Part shown: in pieces, positions 6,967 through 14,037 of the stretch
Layout of the letters: each line of letters begins with the position of its first letter
Position numbering within the stretch: position 1 is the first letter of the stretch
Source: a virus
DNA length: 21,947 nucleotides
IMG/VR virus record: IMGVR_UViG_3300030331_002892
Location: 1 to 21,947 of that record
Direction: 5' to 3' (one strand)
Program-made: the position numbers and the translations under genes
The notes under the pieces: generated by a model
Database searches by the model: none
What the model was told of the DNA's origin: nothing
The model's input: the letters and a program-made list of their open reading frames with translations, nothing else

Positions 6967-8092
6967 ATTGGCTGACAATCGAGAACCGTTCGTCAGACGT
7001 GCGGATAATGCCCGCGCTTTCACAGGCGTCAATAAAATTGCGCTCGGCCTCTTTTTTTTCTCCTTTCGGAGCAGATGACCCGACAGCTTTAGCTACTTTT
7101 GCTAACGGGAAATTTGCATGCTCAAGTAAAGATTCTTCGGTCAATCCGAATTCTTCCGCAATCTGCGTAAGCGTTGCGTTGTCTGTAACCTTGCGTGACT
7201 TACCCATCGAACGAAGTTTCAGGCCGTCCAGTTCCATCCCGCCCATGGCCGCTTCCTTTGCGCGTTCCTTAATACGTGCTGCCCAGTTCTCTACAATCTT
7301 AGCAATGTTAAAAAGCTCAGTAAGCCTTGCAGGGTCGTCGATGTTTTCAAGGTCTACATCAGGCAGGGTGGAGTCTAACTTCTTAGCTACGTCAATAACC
7401 AGACCACCCAACGCAGGGCAGGAGTCTTCATGGCGACAGAACCGGCAGTATTGGGTTGGGTTACAATCCGAAAGTTCAGGCCCACCCTTCTCCCATTTCG
7501 GTCGGACACGTTCTCCTTTAGTAATCACATTACTGAGATCGTCGATAAGAGATTCTAGGTCATCCCTCTCAAACGTATGATGAAGACTGTCGTGGTGCTG
7601 GGGAACGTAGAAGACGAAGACGATTTTGTTGATGTCTTTGTATTTTTGAAAAGCACCTACGGTATATGCCTTTGCTTGCCAGTTGTGTTCAGGAGGGTCG
7701 ATGATGCTAATGCCTGTCTTGTAATCGGCCATCACCGCAGTAGCCCCTGAGTCTAATATCAAGAATCTGTCACAGGTGCCCCATGTCTTTGTTCCGTCTA
7801 ACTCAACATCAACTTGGATCTCGTTGTGCTCTTCCTTAATAGCTGAGAAGTTGCCCATGAAGTCTGCCTCCATCTCCACGATCTGATCGTAAATATCTGT
7901 CTCCTTCTCGTTATGCAGCGCAGAAGGATCACGAACTTCAAGAGCCTCGTGGATGCGGGTGCCCATCTCTGCTGCTGCGCTGGTTCCGTCTTTGCCCTGA
8001 TAAGCAGGGCAGGCAGCAACATATTTTAATGATGATGGGGAGAACTCAGCGTGTCCCCTGCTGCTATGGTCGGGTTGGTTCATGCAGGTCAT
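6965..8092 (-). CDS. DUF2800/Cas4-like PD-(D/E)XK exonuclease with Fe-S cysteines
   Basis: This 375-residue protein matches RecB/Cas4-type nucleases. SPSSLKYVAACPAY near the N-terminus gives Cys28. GTRIHE gives His48. WGTCDRF gives Asp108. MADYKTG gives Asp123 and Lys125. NWQAKAY gives Gln139. A C-terminal cysteine set (Cys216, Cys219, Cys225) pairs with Cys28 in the pattern known to hold a 4Fe-4S cluster in this superfamily. The DUF2800 branch typically sits between a helicase and an ssDNA-binding gene in phage replication loci, as here. Its likely task is DNA end processing in recombination-linked replication. It overlaps the helicase 3' end by 29 nt, and a second ATG at 8083 is an alternative start. 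Residues beyond 280 resemble no domain I can name. Confidence 0.83.
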   Translation of the reverse strand: MTCMNQPDHSSRGHAEFSPSSLKYVAACPAYQGKDGTSAAAEMGTRIHEALEVRDPSALHNEKETDIYDQIVEMEADFMGNFSAIKEEHNEIQVDVELDGTKTWGTCDRFLILDSGATAVMADYKTGISIIDPPEHNWQAKAYTVGAFQKYKDINKIVFVFYVPQHHDSLHHTFERDDLESLIDDLSNVITKGERVRPKWEKGGPELSDCNPTQYCRFCRHEDSCPALGGLVIDVAKKLDSTLPDVDLENIDDPARLTELFNIAKIVENWAARIKERAKEAAMGGMELDGLKLRSMGKSRKVTDNATLTQIAEEFGLTEESLLEHANFPLAKVAKAVGSSAPKGEKKEAERNFIDACESAGIIRTSDERFSIVSQ

Positions 8093-9368
8093 TAAGGTTA
8101 GCTAGTCTGGCGCTAATCGCTTTCATCACATGTTCTTCTATAGATCGGTTAGCTACCAGAATTTTCTGGATCGCATCGCTCTTGGCCCCGTTGCGGTGGA
8201 TACGGCCCAACGTCTGCATGTGGTTTTTAGCAGAAAATGATGGGCAGATTATCGAGACTCGCTGTCTCTCCCCACGCACATCGTGCAGACTAATACCCGT
8301 CCCGCCCGCCGCAATGTTGACGACGATCATATGTTTCTCATCGTTTTGAAACCTGTCGATAGCCTGCTGCCTTTCCGCTTCAGTTTGCCCTCCCTCGATA
8401 CGGTCGCAGCCAAGATTCTGACATAAGGTCTGGACTGTCTCTGCAAAGTTTACAAAAAGCACCACGCTCTTCCCTTCGTGGATAAGCTCTTCTGTGATAT
8501 CAACAAGATCCGGTATCTTAAATGACTCAGCTAACATACGCGCTCGTAAAATATTAACGAGCATATGCTCAGAGTCTTCGACTGTCCCGTGCTCGACATA
8601 CTGCTGCACAATCTCTGGTGTGATGCCAGCTTGTCGGTAGGCCGAACGGATCTTGGAGATATTGCTAAAGTCTAACGGCTCTACAATCACCCTGTTCTTT
8701 TTGAACGAGTCGGGGAAGTCATCAATCGTAAGACGGCTTACGTTATCGTCATACATAATCTCTCTGAGAGCAGGCAGCAAAGACCTCCTGATTAACTCCC
8801 ACTTACCCCATTCGTTTTTCTTGCAACCCCATTTTAACATCCACGAATACCAACTCCGCAATCCGTTGTCTGGTTTGTTGAGCGAGTGCAACCCTAACAT
8901 GTATCCCAGACCCCTCATCTCGGTCGGGTCTTCCGCTGCTGTTGCTGACATACCATGGATCGAATACCCATGCTGCCGGAGCGAGATGAGTAGCTGCGCG
9001 TTAAGTGTGTAGGGGCCTTTGCATTTATGGATCTCATCGATGAATACAAGCGTGTCATCGGGGAGGTGCCACCGCATGATCTTCTTTCCCACCTTAGTCA
9101 TGTGTGGGGTTTTACCTGTCCTTAGTCTTTCAAAGTTGAGGATAAAGATAGGAGATATATCCATCTCCGCCATCTCCCGCTGCCAACTCGGAACTACAGC
9201 TTTAGGACAGATCACGGCTACTGGCATACCTAACGTCTTAGCTAGGTAGCACCCAACGATAGTCTTACCTACTCCAGTGTGGGATGTATCACAGGTGCAT
9301 TTACCCTGTCGTTGTTTGGCAACAAACAAGTCGTGGATCTTTTGTTGCTTAGGATAAAGTGTCTTCAT
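8064..9368 (-). CDS. Superfamily 2 DNA helicase (DEIH type)
   Basis: The 434-residue protein has the full SF2 motif set. Walker A is HTGVGKT (residues 30-36). DEIH lies at 111-114 after VFI. SAT is at 141-143. Motif V is NIAAGGTGISL around 351-361. Motif VI is QTLGRIHR at 385-392, with the arginine finger. The arrangement is closest to SNF2-like phage helicases that accompany DUF2800 nucleases. It would unwind or remodel forks or recombination intermediates at the cost of ATP. A Cys pair (residues 24 and 26) just before Walker A is unusual but may mean nothing. The ATG overlaps the stop of the upstream small gene (TAATG), and no Shine-Dalgarno is visible. Confidence 0.9.
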   Translation of the reverse strand: MKTLYPKQQKIHDLFVAKQRQGKCTCDTSHTGVGKTIVGCYLAKTLGMPVAVICPKAVVPSWQREMAEMDISPIFILNFERLRTGKTPHMTKVGKKIMRWHLPDDTLVFIDEIHKCKGPYTLNAQLLISLRQHGYSIHGMSATAAEDPTEMRGLGYMLGLHSLNKPDNGLRSWYSWMLKWGCKKNEWGKWELIRRSLLPALREIMYDDNVSRLTIDDFPDSFKKNRVIVEPLDFSNISKIRSAYRQAGITPEIVQQYVEHGTVEDSEHMLVNILRARMLAESFKIPDLVDITEELIHEGKSVVLFVNFAETVQTLCQNLGCDRIEGGQTEAERQQAIDRFQNDEKHMIVVNIAAGGTGISLHDVRGERQRVSIICPSFSAKNHMQTLGRIHRNGAKSDAIQKILVANRSIEEHVMKAISARLANLNDLHEPTRP

Positions 9369-9628
9369 TAGTGTAAACGGTTACTAAGCATGGCGTGGAG
9401 TAAGATCATCCCTATGTGATATTTAGTCTGATTGAATCCTCGATATACCTTTTTGTGATGATCCGGAGTAAAGACTACAACGTCCCCGCTTTCGGTCTCA
9501 CTTATCCTAAAACCTAACTGGTGAGCGGGCTTAATAGCTTTCCAGTAGAAACTTGGTTTTTCCGCGACAGGCACATCGTGCTGCTCAAAGAACTCCTCTA
9601 CATGTTCCGGTCTGGTAAATCTAGGCAC
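9368..9628 (-). CDS. Unknown small protein (86 aa)
   Basis: I do not recognise this protein. It begins with a GTG (PRFTRPEHVEEFF), has a central strand-rich part (GDVVVFTPDHHKKVYRG) and ends in a helix (HIGMILLHAML). The GTG is preceded by an AAAGG about 7 nt upstream, one of the better ribosome-binding sites in this block. The stop overlaps the helicase ATG as TAATG, which supports a real, co-translated gene. The 40-nt gap to the resolvase gene upstream shows no clear hairpin or promoter. Placement suggests a helicase accessory role, but nothing in the sequence proves it. Confidence 0.62.
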   Translation of the reverse strand: MPRFTRPEHVEEFFEQHDVPVAEKPSFYWKAIKPAHQLGFRISETESGDVVVFTPDHHKKVYRGFNQTKYHIGMILLHAMLSNRLH

Positions 9629-9668
9629 GGGACGCCTTTACCACAAGAGCGTCAGATCACAAGAACAA

Positions 9669-10157
9669 TCAGTTTTTTTCCCGACTGTTGCGGTAATAGT
9701 GCGCGATCAGGAACGCATCAATCATCCCGTCATGGGGAGTGCGACACCTTTTATTCTTCAACCAGTTCTCAGCGGGAGCCATACGCTCGGCTGTATTCAA
9801 TGCCGCTACTTTGGTCATCCCCTTTGGGATAAAACCTAACATTTTCTTTTGCCACTTTTGAACACTGATTCGAGCAACCTCATACTCTTTGCACTCAGCC
9901 ATGCCTAACAACTTACCAAAAGAGATAGCCATCGAGCGGACTGCTTGAGAGCTTTTCGCATGCGCGAGAGGTTCTTCAATGGCCAGAACAAATAGAGTGT
10001 TTAAGTCAGACAACCATTGATGAATTTTTCGGATGTCTATCTCGCGTTTCTTGCTTCGCTGTCGGCAAGGCATAGCAATCTTGTCAATTACGCTACCATC
10101 GAAATTAGAAAGCGCACACAGCCCTCCCTCAAGGCCGTTGTCTACGCCGACAATCAT
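9669..10157 (-). CDS. RuvC-like Holliday junction resolvase
   Basis: The 162-residue protein has an RNase H fold signature of RuvC-type resolvases. IVGVDNG gives Asp6. LAIEEP gives Glu61 or Glu62. A C-terminal HDGMIDAFLIA gives Asp143 and Asp147. These four acids hold the two metals used to cut four-way DNA junctions. Phages use such enzymes to resolve recombination intermediates or trim branched DNA before packaging. I place the start at the ATG at 10157 because it overlaps the stop of the upstream gene (ATGA). The frame continues to another ATG at 10175, which would add six residues. The length fits the phage/poxvirus-like branch of short resolvases. Confidence 0.83.
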   Translation of the reverse strand: MIVGVDNGLEGGLCALSNFDGSVIDKIAMPCRQRSKKREIDIRKIHQWLSDLNTLFVLAIEEPLAHAKSSQAVRSMAISFGKLLGMAECKEYEVARISVQKWQKKMLGFIPKGMTKVAALNTAERMAPAENWLKNKRCRTPHDGMIDAFLIAHYYRNSREKN

Positions 10158-10357
10158 TTCTGGATGGCCATCCATCCAGCTTTATCTACGTTAGCTTTTA
10201 CCCGTCCCACGTAGCGATCAAGGATATACAATGTGACCTCAACATCAGTGATGTCTTTTTTCATCATTTCGGCTCTATCTACGAGCCATGATGCTAGATC
10301 TCTGCACCCTTTGGAGCACTCTTCTAAACGGGCTTCTTCAGCGATAGTTGTTTCCAT
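10154..10357 (-). CDS. Unknown small helical protein (67 aa)
   Basis: This short protein is rich in charged residues and mostly predicted helix. It has two cysteines near the N-terminus (CSKGC) and an amphipathic centre (DVEVTLYILDRYVGRVKANVD). No known domain is recognised. The ATG lies 2 nt after the stop of the upstream DUF1599-like gene, and its stop overlaps the resolvase start (ATGA). This tight spacing supports translation. The CxxxC pair is isolated and does not make a convincing zinc site by itself. Confidence 0.6.
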   Translation of the reverse strand: METTIAEEARLEECSKGCRDLASWLVDRAEMMKKDITDVEVTLYILDRYVGRVKANVDKAGWMAIQK

Positions 10358-10359
10358 CT

Positions 10360-10689
10360 CTATTCTGATTTAGTTTCTGCCTCTTCGCGTAGTAAAGCTT
10401 TGCAAAGAATAGCGTAGTTTACGATGTCGTCGCACGCATCCTCTACAGATTCGTTCATCACGCGAAGTTCTCCATCAGCCACGAATGACCGTATCCTCAT
10501 TATCTTGTCCTGAACACGAAGCAGGAGTCCGGTTACAGGGTGCAGGTTGAGGGCTAAAGATGCTTTGAAGTTGGCCAGCGCATCAGTGGCTCCAGAACCT
10601 CCGGTATAGTCGGAGTTTTTCTGCCGCATAATCTCTTGAGCTGCATCACAGGTTTCTTTATGGATCTCAAGCAGACGGTCAGTGTTCAT
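10360..10689 (-). CDS. DUF1599/MazG-like nucleotide-associated protein
   Basis: The 109-residue protein has the layout of small all-alpha phage proteins related to DUF1599, also called nucleotide-modification-associated domain 1. KNSDYTGGSGATDALANFK lies near residue 25, GLLLRVQDKIMRIRSF in the middle, and an acidic helix ESVEDACDDIVNYAIL at residues 80-95. The spaced Glu/Asp residues of that helix resemble the metal site of MazG-type nucleoside triphosphate pyrophosphohydrolases. The likely role is handling of unusual or excess nucleotides during phage DNA synthesis, inferred from family. The ATG overlaps the upstream stop (ATGA). Confidence 0.7.
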   Translation of the reverse strand: MNTDRLLEIHKETCDAAQEIMRQKNSDYTGGSGATDALANFKASLALNLHPVTGLLLRVQDKIMRIRSFVADGELRVMNESVEDACDDIVNYAILCKALLREEAETKSE

Positions 10690-10922
10690 GATTGTAGTGG
10701 CGCAACGGTGTCTCGGATAACTACCCCATCCCCATCGGCGGGGACTTCCAAGGTATCTCCCTTCTCAAGAAGTTTAAGGTAACAGATCTCTTTCCAGTTA
10801 TCGGGGATAACTCGATAAAATGTCCCTTTCGCTTGAGTGACACGATAAGTGAATTTGTTTTCTCCTAAATCTTTTCGCCGTAGAACCATAGGATCTTCGA
10901 TGATCTGTCGAAAGAGAAACAT
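10686..10922 (-). CDS. Unknown small protein (78 aa)
   Basis: No family is recognised. The sequence is beta-leaning (KFTYRVTQAKGTFYRVIPDNW, then DTLEVPADGDGVVIRDT), which suggests a small barrel or sandwich. Two ATGs compete: 10922, which is 4 nt after the upstream stop, and 10889 (MVLRRKDLG). The first fits the packed pattern of this operon. The stop overlaps the DUF1599-like start as ATGA. Function unknown; its position is early in the replication operon. Confidence 0.58.
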   Translation of the reverse strand: MFLFRQIIEDPMVLRRKDLGENKFTYRVTQAKGTFYRVIPDNWKEICYLKLLEKGDTLEVPADGDGVVIRDTVAPLQS

Positions 10923-10926
10923 GGCT

Positions 10927-11196
10927 TCACGTTTTTAAGAATGCTGGAGGTGACTTACCTTTAGCGTTTTGAGACAGATAGTCAATCAAATTGGAAGCTG
11001 CGTTGATAGAGATATTCCAGTTAGACGAAATGATTGCAGCAGCTATAGGGTGGCTATAGCAAGATACAGGCGGGCCGTTAGGGTGATAGACCACCCCAAT
11101 ATAAGCTTCTTCTAAGTCATTTAGCAGACTCAGAGTTAGATGCCCTTCAACATCTTCATCATCGTCGAACTCAATACTAAATCTATCCGTCCACAT
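10927..11196 (-). CDS. Unknown small acidic protein (about 89 aa)
   Basis: No family is recognised. An acidic patch (FDDDEDVEGH) follows the N-terminus, then a segment with Pro/Gly turns (YHPNGPPVS) and a C-terminal helix ending in basic residues. Three nearby in-frame ATGs at 11214, 11202 and 11196 are possible starts, all inside the end of the HTH gene. I prefer 11196 because it gives the shortest overlap (14 nt). Its tight placement between the HTH protein and the next small gene supports co-expression, but its role is unknown. Confidence 0.55.
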   Translation of the reverse strand: MWTDRFSIEFDDDEDVEGHLTLSLLNDLEEAYIGVVYHPNGPPVSCYSHPIAAAIISSNWNISINAASNLIDYLSQNAKGKSPPAFLKT

Positions 11197-11785
11197 TGCC
11201 ATCGCTGTCCACATCGATCACGGTTTTACCCTTCATCTTGTCCAGCGATCCCTCACCCTTATCAGCGTTGGAATTATTAAGTATGGAAATATCTATTTGC
11301 ATGCGGCTTGCACCGCCCCCTGTCTTGGCATTCAGGCCAAGGTTCCTTCTGATAAGCTGATCTAGTTCTGACATCTCGCGGACAGTCTTCGGACCCTTGA
11401 TGTTTATCATGCTGTCCCGCAATAGTTTGATGCCTGCCGCCGCTACGTAGTGCTGGTATTTGTCAGCGGGGCTGTTTTGAGATTCTGCAATCTCGGCGAG
11501 AATCTTGTCCTCTTCTTTTGACGCAGCGAGTTTTGCTTCGGTCGCTGCTTCGCGGGTCATCTCAGACAAATGCACCTCCAGATCTTCTTTGAGTGTGTCT
11601 TTATCGGCCTCTTTGTTTGGTAACTTGAACCCAGCCTTCTTTGGGGGTAAACCAAGCTTCTTAAACCAACGGCGCACAGTGCCTTGATGGACACCTAACC
11701 TTCTACCTATAGCTGCATTCGTCATACCCGCTGCATTCAACCGCAGGGCTTCTTGCACTATTTCGGTATTGCCTTCGCTCGACAT
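11183..11785 (-). CDS. HTH protein, candidate terminase small subunit
   Basis: The 200-residue protein has an N-terminal helix-turn-helix (residues about 12-42, with MTNAAIGRRLGVHQGTVRRWF), a charged helical middle (about 60-110) and a flexible C-terminus. That order, DNA-binding HTH then oligomerising helices, is typical of small terminase subunits, which select phage DNA for packaging. It is the neighbour of the large terminase gene, which strengthens the idea. However, it lies on the opposite strand and heads the replication operon, so a transcriptional regulator is the main alternative. Only 33 nt separate its ATG from the large terminase ATG, so divergent promoters would have to lie within the two coding regions. 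Confidence 0.62.
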   Translation of the reverse strand: MSSEGNTEIVQEALRLNAAGMTNAAIGRRLGVHQGTVRRWFKKLGLPPKKAGFKLPNKEADKDTLKEDLEVHLSEMTREAATEAKLAASKEEDKILAEIAESQNSPADKYQHYVAAAGIKLLRDSMINIKGPKTVREMSELDQLIRRNLGLNAKTGGGASRMQIDISILNNSNADKGEGSLDKMKGKTVIDVDSDGNVDG

Positions 11786-11818
11786 GATAACAACAGTAGA
11801 CTCCGATCTGATTTAACC

Positions 11819-13606
11819 ATGCCGTCCGATCCAAATAAACGCAAGCGTGTTCTCGAACCACGAATAGACTCGCAAACAAAAAAGATGGACATTGGTGGTT
11901 TGGTAATACCACCAACAAGTCTGATCACAGCTTTGTTATACGGTTTTGCACACCACCCCAAAGTAATCGCAAAGGAGTATTATTTCTGGCGAATTTGTGA
12001 CGAGCTATGGAACCACGAGGATTTACCGGAACCTATGATGGTCAAGCACCCATGGGCAGAGCAGATGATACGCGCCGCCCTCAACAACAAATATTTGTCG
12101 ATTGGTGGTTCTGCATCATCAGGTAAGTCACACACGATGGCCGCATGGGGGATTGTGAACTGGTTATCACAACCACGAGACACGCTGGTCTTGATGACCT
12201 CAACCACATTACGCGAAGCACGTAAGCGGATATGGGGTTCGGTCATGTCGTTGCTGTCCGTGATCGACGGAGCACCAATCAAGATAAGGGATTCAATAGG
12301 CAACGCTGCTTATGTAGACGAGAAAGAAACGCTTATCGAACGGGCTGGTTTGTCGCTTATCGCCGCAGAGAAGCAAAAGACCAGAGATGCTGTTGGTAAA
12401 TTTATTGGTCTAAAGCAGAAGCGAGTGATTTTGATCGGGGACGAGCTGGCAGAACTGTCAGAGGCAATAGTCAATGCTGGCCTGACTAACCTGTCGAAGA
12501 ACCCGTTTTTCCAAATGATCGGCATGTCTAACCCGAACTCAAGGTTCGACGCATTTGGCGTATGGTCAGAACCCAAAGACGGCTGGGAGTCGGTAGACAT
12601 CCAGACAGCCGACGAATGGAACACAAAGTGGGGCGGCAAATACATCCGGCTAGATGGAGAGCGCAGCCCAAATGTTATACTAGGCGAGACGAAATATCCT
12701 TGGCTCCCGACTGAGGCTAAGTTGCAAGAGGACCGTCTACTGCTCGGGCCGGAATCAAGGGGTTACATGCGAATGGTCAAGGCTATCTTTTTTGACAGCG
12801 ACGAGACAACAGGCATTTACGCAGAATCCGAACTATCTACCAGCGGGGCCTTGGGTAGTGTCGAGTGGGAGAGCACCCCGACAGTGGTCGCCGGTATCGA
12901 CCCCGCATTCACGAACGGGGGCGACAGGACAATCATGTTCACCGCAGAAGTTGGATACGCCCGCAACGGACAGTATGTCTGCCAGTTCAAGGATGCGATC
13001 CACTTGAACGATGATGCCACCAACAAGGCCGTGCCTCGGACATATCAGATCGTCAACCAGATTATAGAGCACTGTAAGAAGCGCAAGGTGTCCCCAGAGA
13101 ATGTGGCGGTTGACTCCACTGGCGCGGGGGCTCCGTTCTGTGACGTGTTGGCTGGCGAGTGGTCGCCTAATTTTATGCGGGTCACGTTTGGCGGTAAGGC
13201 ATCCGACAAGCGTGTGTCTATGAACAGCCAGCTTACTGGTGAAGAACTCTACATGAACCGTGTATCTGAGTTATGGTTTGTGGGTAAGGAACTTATGAGG
13301 ACTAAACAAGTATATGGCGTAAGTTCTGATCTTGCACAAGAGATGTGTGCGAGGAACTATGACATGATCAAAAGCTCCACACTGAAGATGAAGATTGAGT
13401 CTAAGCCGGAGTTTAAGTCTCGGTTCGGTCGCAGCCCTGACTTGGCAGATGCTGCATTCCTTGCGCTAGACTGCGCCCGCCAGAGATTAGGGCTCGTGGC
13501 TATCGACCCACCGAAAGAGGATCAGGCTACAGGGTTCAGGAGACGGGTTACAATCCAGTCGTTAGGGCAGTCGTTGGAGAACCCTGACACGAGTTTGATG
13601 TCGTAA
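11819..13606 (+). CDS. terL: Terminase large subunit (ATPase and nuclease)
   Basis: This 595-residue packaging motor has an N-terminal ATPase and a C-terminal RNase H-like nuclease. Walker A is GGSASSGKSHT (97-107), Walker B is VILIGDE (203-209) and the coupling motif is MIGMSNP (234-239). The nuclease acids are Asp361 (GIDPAF), Asp432 (AVDSTGAG) and Asp541/Asp544 (SPDLADAAF). The protein pumps DNA into the prohead and cuts concatemers. The frame is open from 11753, but that part lies within the divergent HTH gene. I take the ATG at 11819 because MPSDPNKRKR is typical of such N-termini and the longer version would overlap the neighbour's coding region. The next plus-strand gene follows after a 135-nt gap with regulatory-looking structure. 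Confidence 0.93.
   Translation: MPSDPNKRKRVLEPRIDSQTKKMDIGGLVIPPTSLITALLYGFAHHPKVIAKEYYFWRICDELWNHEDLPEPMMVKHPWAEQMIRAALNNKYLSIGGSASSGKSHTMAAWGIVNWLSQPRDTLVLMTSTTLREARKRIWGSVMSLLSVIDGAPIKIRDSIGNAAYVDEKETLIERAGLSLIAAEKQKTRDAVGKFIGLKQKRVILIGDELAELSEAIVNAGLTNLSKNPFFQMIGMSNPNSRFDAFGVWSEPKDGWESVDIQTADEWNTKWGGKYIRLDGERSPNVILGETKYPWLPTEAKLQEDRLLLGPESRGYMRMVKAIFFDSDETTGIYAESELSTSGALGSVEWESTPTVVAGIDPAFTNGGDRTIMFTAEVGYARNGQYVCQFKDAIHLNDDATNKAVPRTYQIVNQIIEHCKKRKVSPENVAVDSTGAGAPFCDVLAGEWSPNFMRVTFGGKASDKRVSMNSQLTGEELYMNRVSELWFVGKELMRTKQVYGVSSDLAQEMCARNYDMIKSSTLKMKIESKPEFKSRFGRSPDLADAAFLALDCARQRLGLVAIDPPKEDQATGFRRRVTIQSLGQSLENPDTSLMS
11892..11915. repeat. Short inverted repeat in the start of terL
   Basis: An 8-bp perfect inverted repeat (arms 11892-11899 and 11908-11915, loop 8 nt) lies 71 bp into terL. 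It could be an operator or simply a result of the GGLVIPPT codons. It is recorded because promoters for the divergent HTH gene would have to lie in this stretch. Confidence 0.45.
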
Positions 13607-13622
13607 AAGTATTCCCTAGACA

Positions 13623-13657
13623 GCATAGGCACATTGGAGAGACCAATGTGCCTATGT
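13623..13657. repeat. 14-bp perfect inverted repeat after terL
   Basis: Arms at 13624-13637 and 13643-13656 pair perfectly around a 5-nt loop; one further G-T pair extends the stem. It lies 17 nt after the terL stop. There is no T-run on either side, so it is not a standard intrinsic terminator. It could be a dyad operator, an RNA processing or stabilising hairpin, or a terminator that uses another mechanism. The 135-nt space around it (13607-13741) holds only this and the promoter-like boxes. Confidence 0.85.
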
Positions 13658-13696
13658 ATTACAGGGAGAAACTTTTGAAGTCGGTTCGCACTTATA

Positions 13697-13724
13697 TTGA
13701 CAGAATTGACAATATACTTACATA
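13697..13724 (+). promoter_or_regulatory. Possible sigma70-like promoter, doubled TTGACA
   Basis: Two exact TTGACA hexamers lie at 13697-13702 and 13706-13711. The first is followed after 16 bp by TACATA (13719-13724), a moderate -10 match. It stands between the inverted repeat and the next gene, in the only non-coding stretch of more than 100 nt in the window. The -10 is weak, so the call rests mainly on the -35 copies and the position. Confidence 0.38.
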
Positions 13725-13741
13725 AAGGTAATTTAGCGGCT

Positions 13742-14035
13742 GTGGCGTCAAAAAGATTCAAACGTCTTCCCTCCGGTCGAATCCAGTATATGGGGGAGTC
13801 ATATGCTGGCTTCAATAAACCTAAAAGAGCGCCTAAAGGATCTAAGAAAAAGTTCGTCGTGTTAGGTAAGCAGGGCGACAAGATTAAAAAAGTGTCGTAT
13901 GGACATCGTGATTACAGCGATTTCCGTAAACACAAGAACCCTAAACGCAGAGCTAACTTCCGCGCTAGGCACAACTGCGCGACAGCAAAAGACAAGACTA
14001 CTGCCCGCTACTGGGCATGCAAACACCTTTGGTAA
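13742..14035 (+). CDS. Small basic phage protein of unknown function (97 aa)
   Basis: The protein reads ASKRFKRLPSGRIQYMGESYAGFNKPKRAPKGSKKK, then FVVLGKQGDKIKKVSYGHRDY, and ends ANFRARH-x-CATAKDK-x-SARYW-like (KTTARYWACKHLW). This is a pattern I recall from small proteins of marine phages and other large viruses, with no known function. I prefer the GTG at 13742 since the family consensus begins around ASKRF. An AAAGG lies 13 nt before it. The longer TTG-initiated frame would put coding sequence over the promoter-like boxes. The very basic character suggests nucleic acid contact, which is inference. The stop is 2 nt before the next ATG. Confidence 0.72.
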   Translation: MASKRFKRLPSGRIQYMGESYAGFNKPKRAPKGSKKKFVVLGKQGDKIKKVSYGHRDYSDFRKHKNPKRRANFRARHNCATAKDKTTARYWACKHLW

Positions 14036-14037
14036 TC

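Noticed and set aside
6810-7580. 256-codon plus-strand frame with a hydrophobic Val-Ser-Cys-Phe repeat, looking like a membrane protein
   Set aside because: It lies antisense to two well-supported genes, and its hydrophobic repeat is only the reverse reading of the 21-bp tandem repeat.
11753-11818. Longer N-terminus for the large terminase
   Set aside because: It would be encoded inside the divergent HTH gene, and the ATG at 11819 gives a normal terminase N-terminus.
13623-13657. Intrinsic terminator after terL
   Set aside because: The stem is strong, but there is no T-run on either strand, so it is listed as an inverted repeat.
13697-13741. TTG-initiated extension of the small basic gene
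   Set aside because: The recognised family pattern begins at ASKRF, and the extension covers promoter-like TTGACA boxes.
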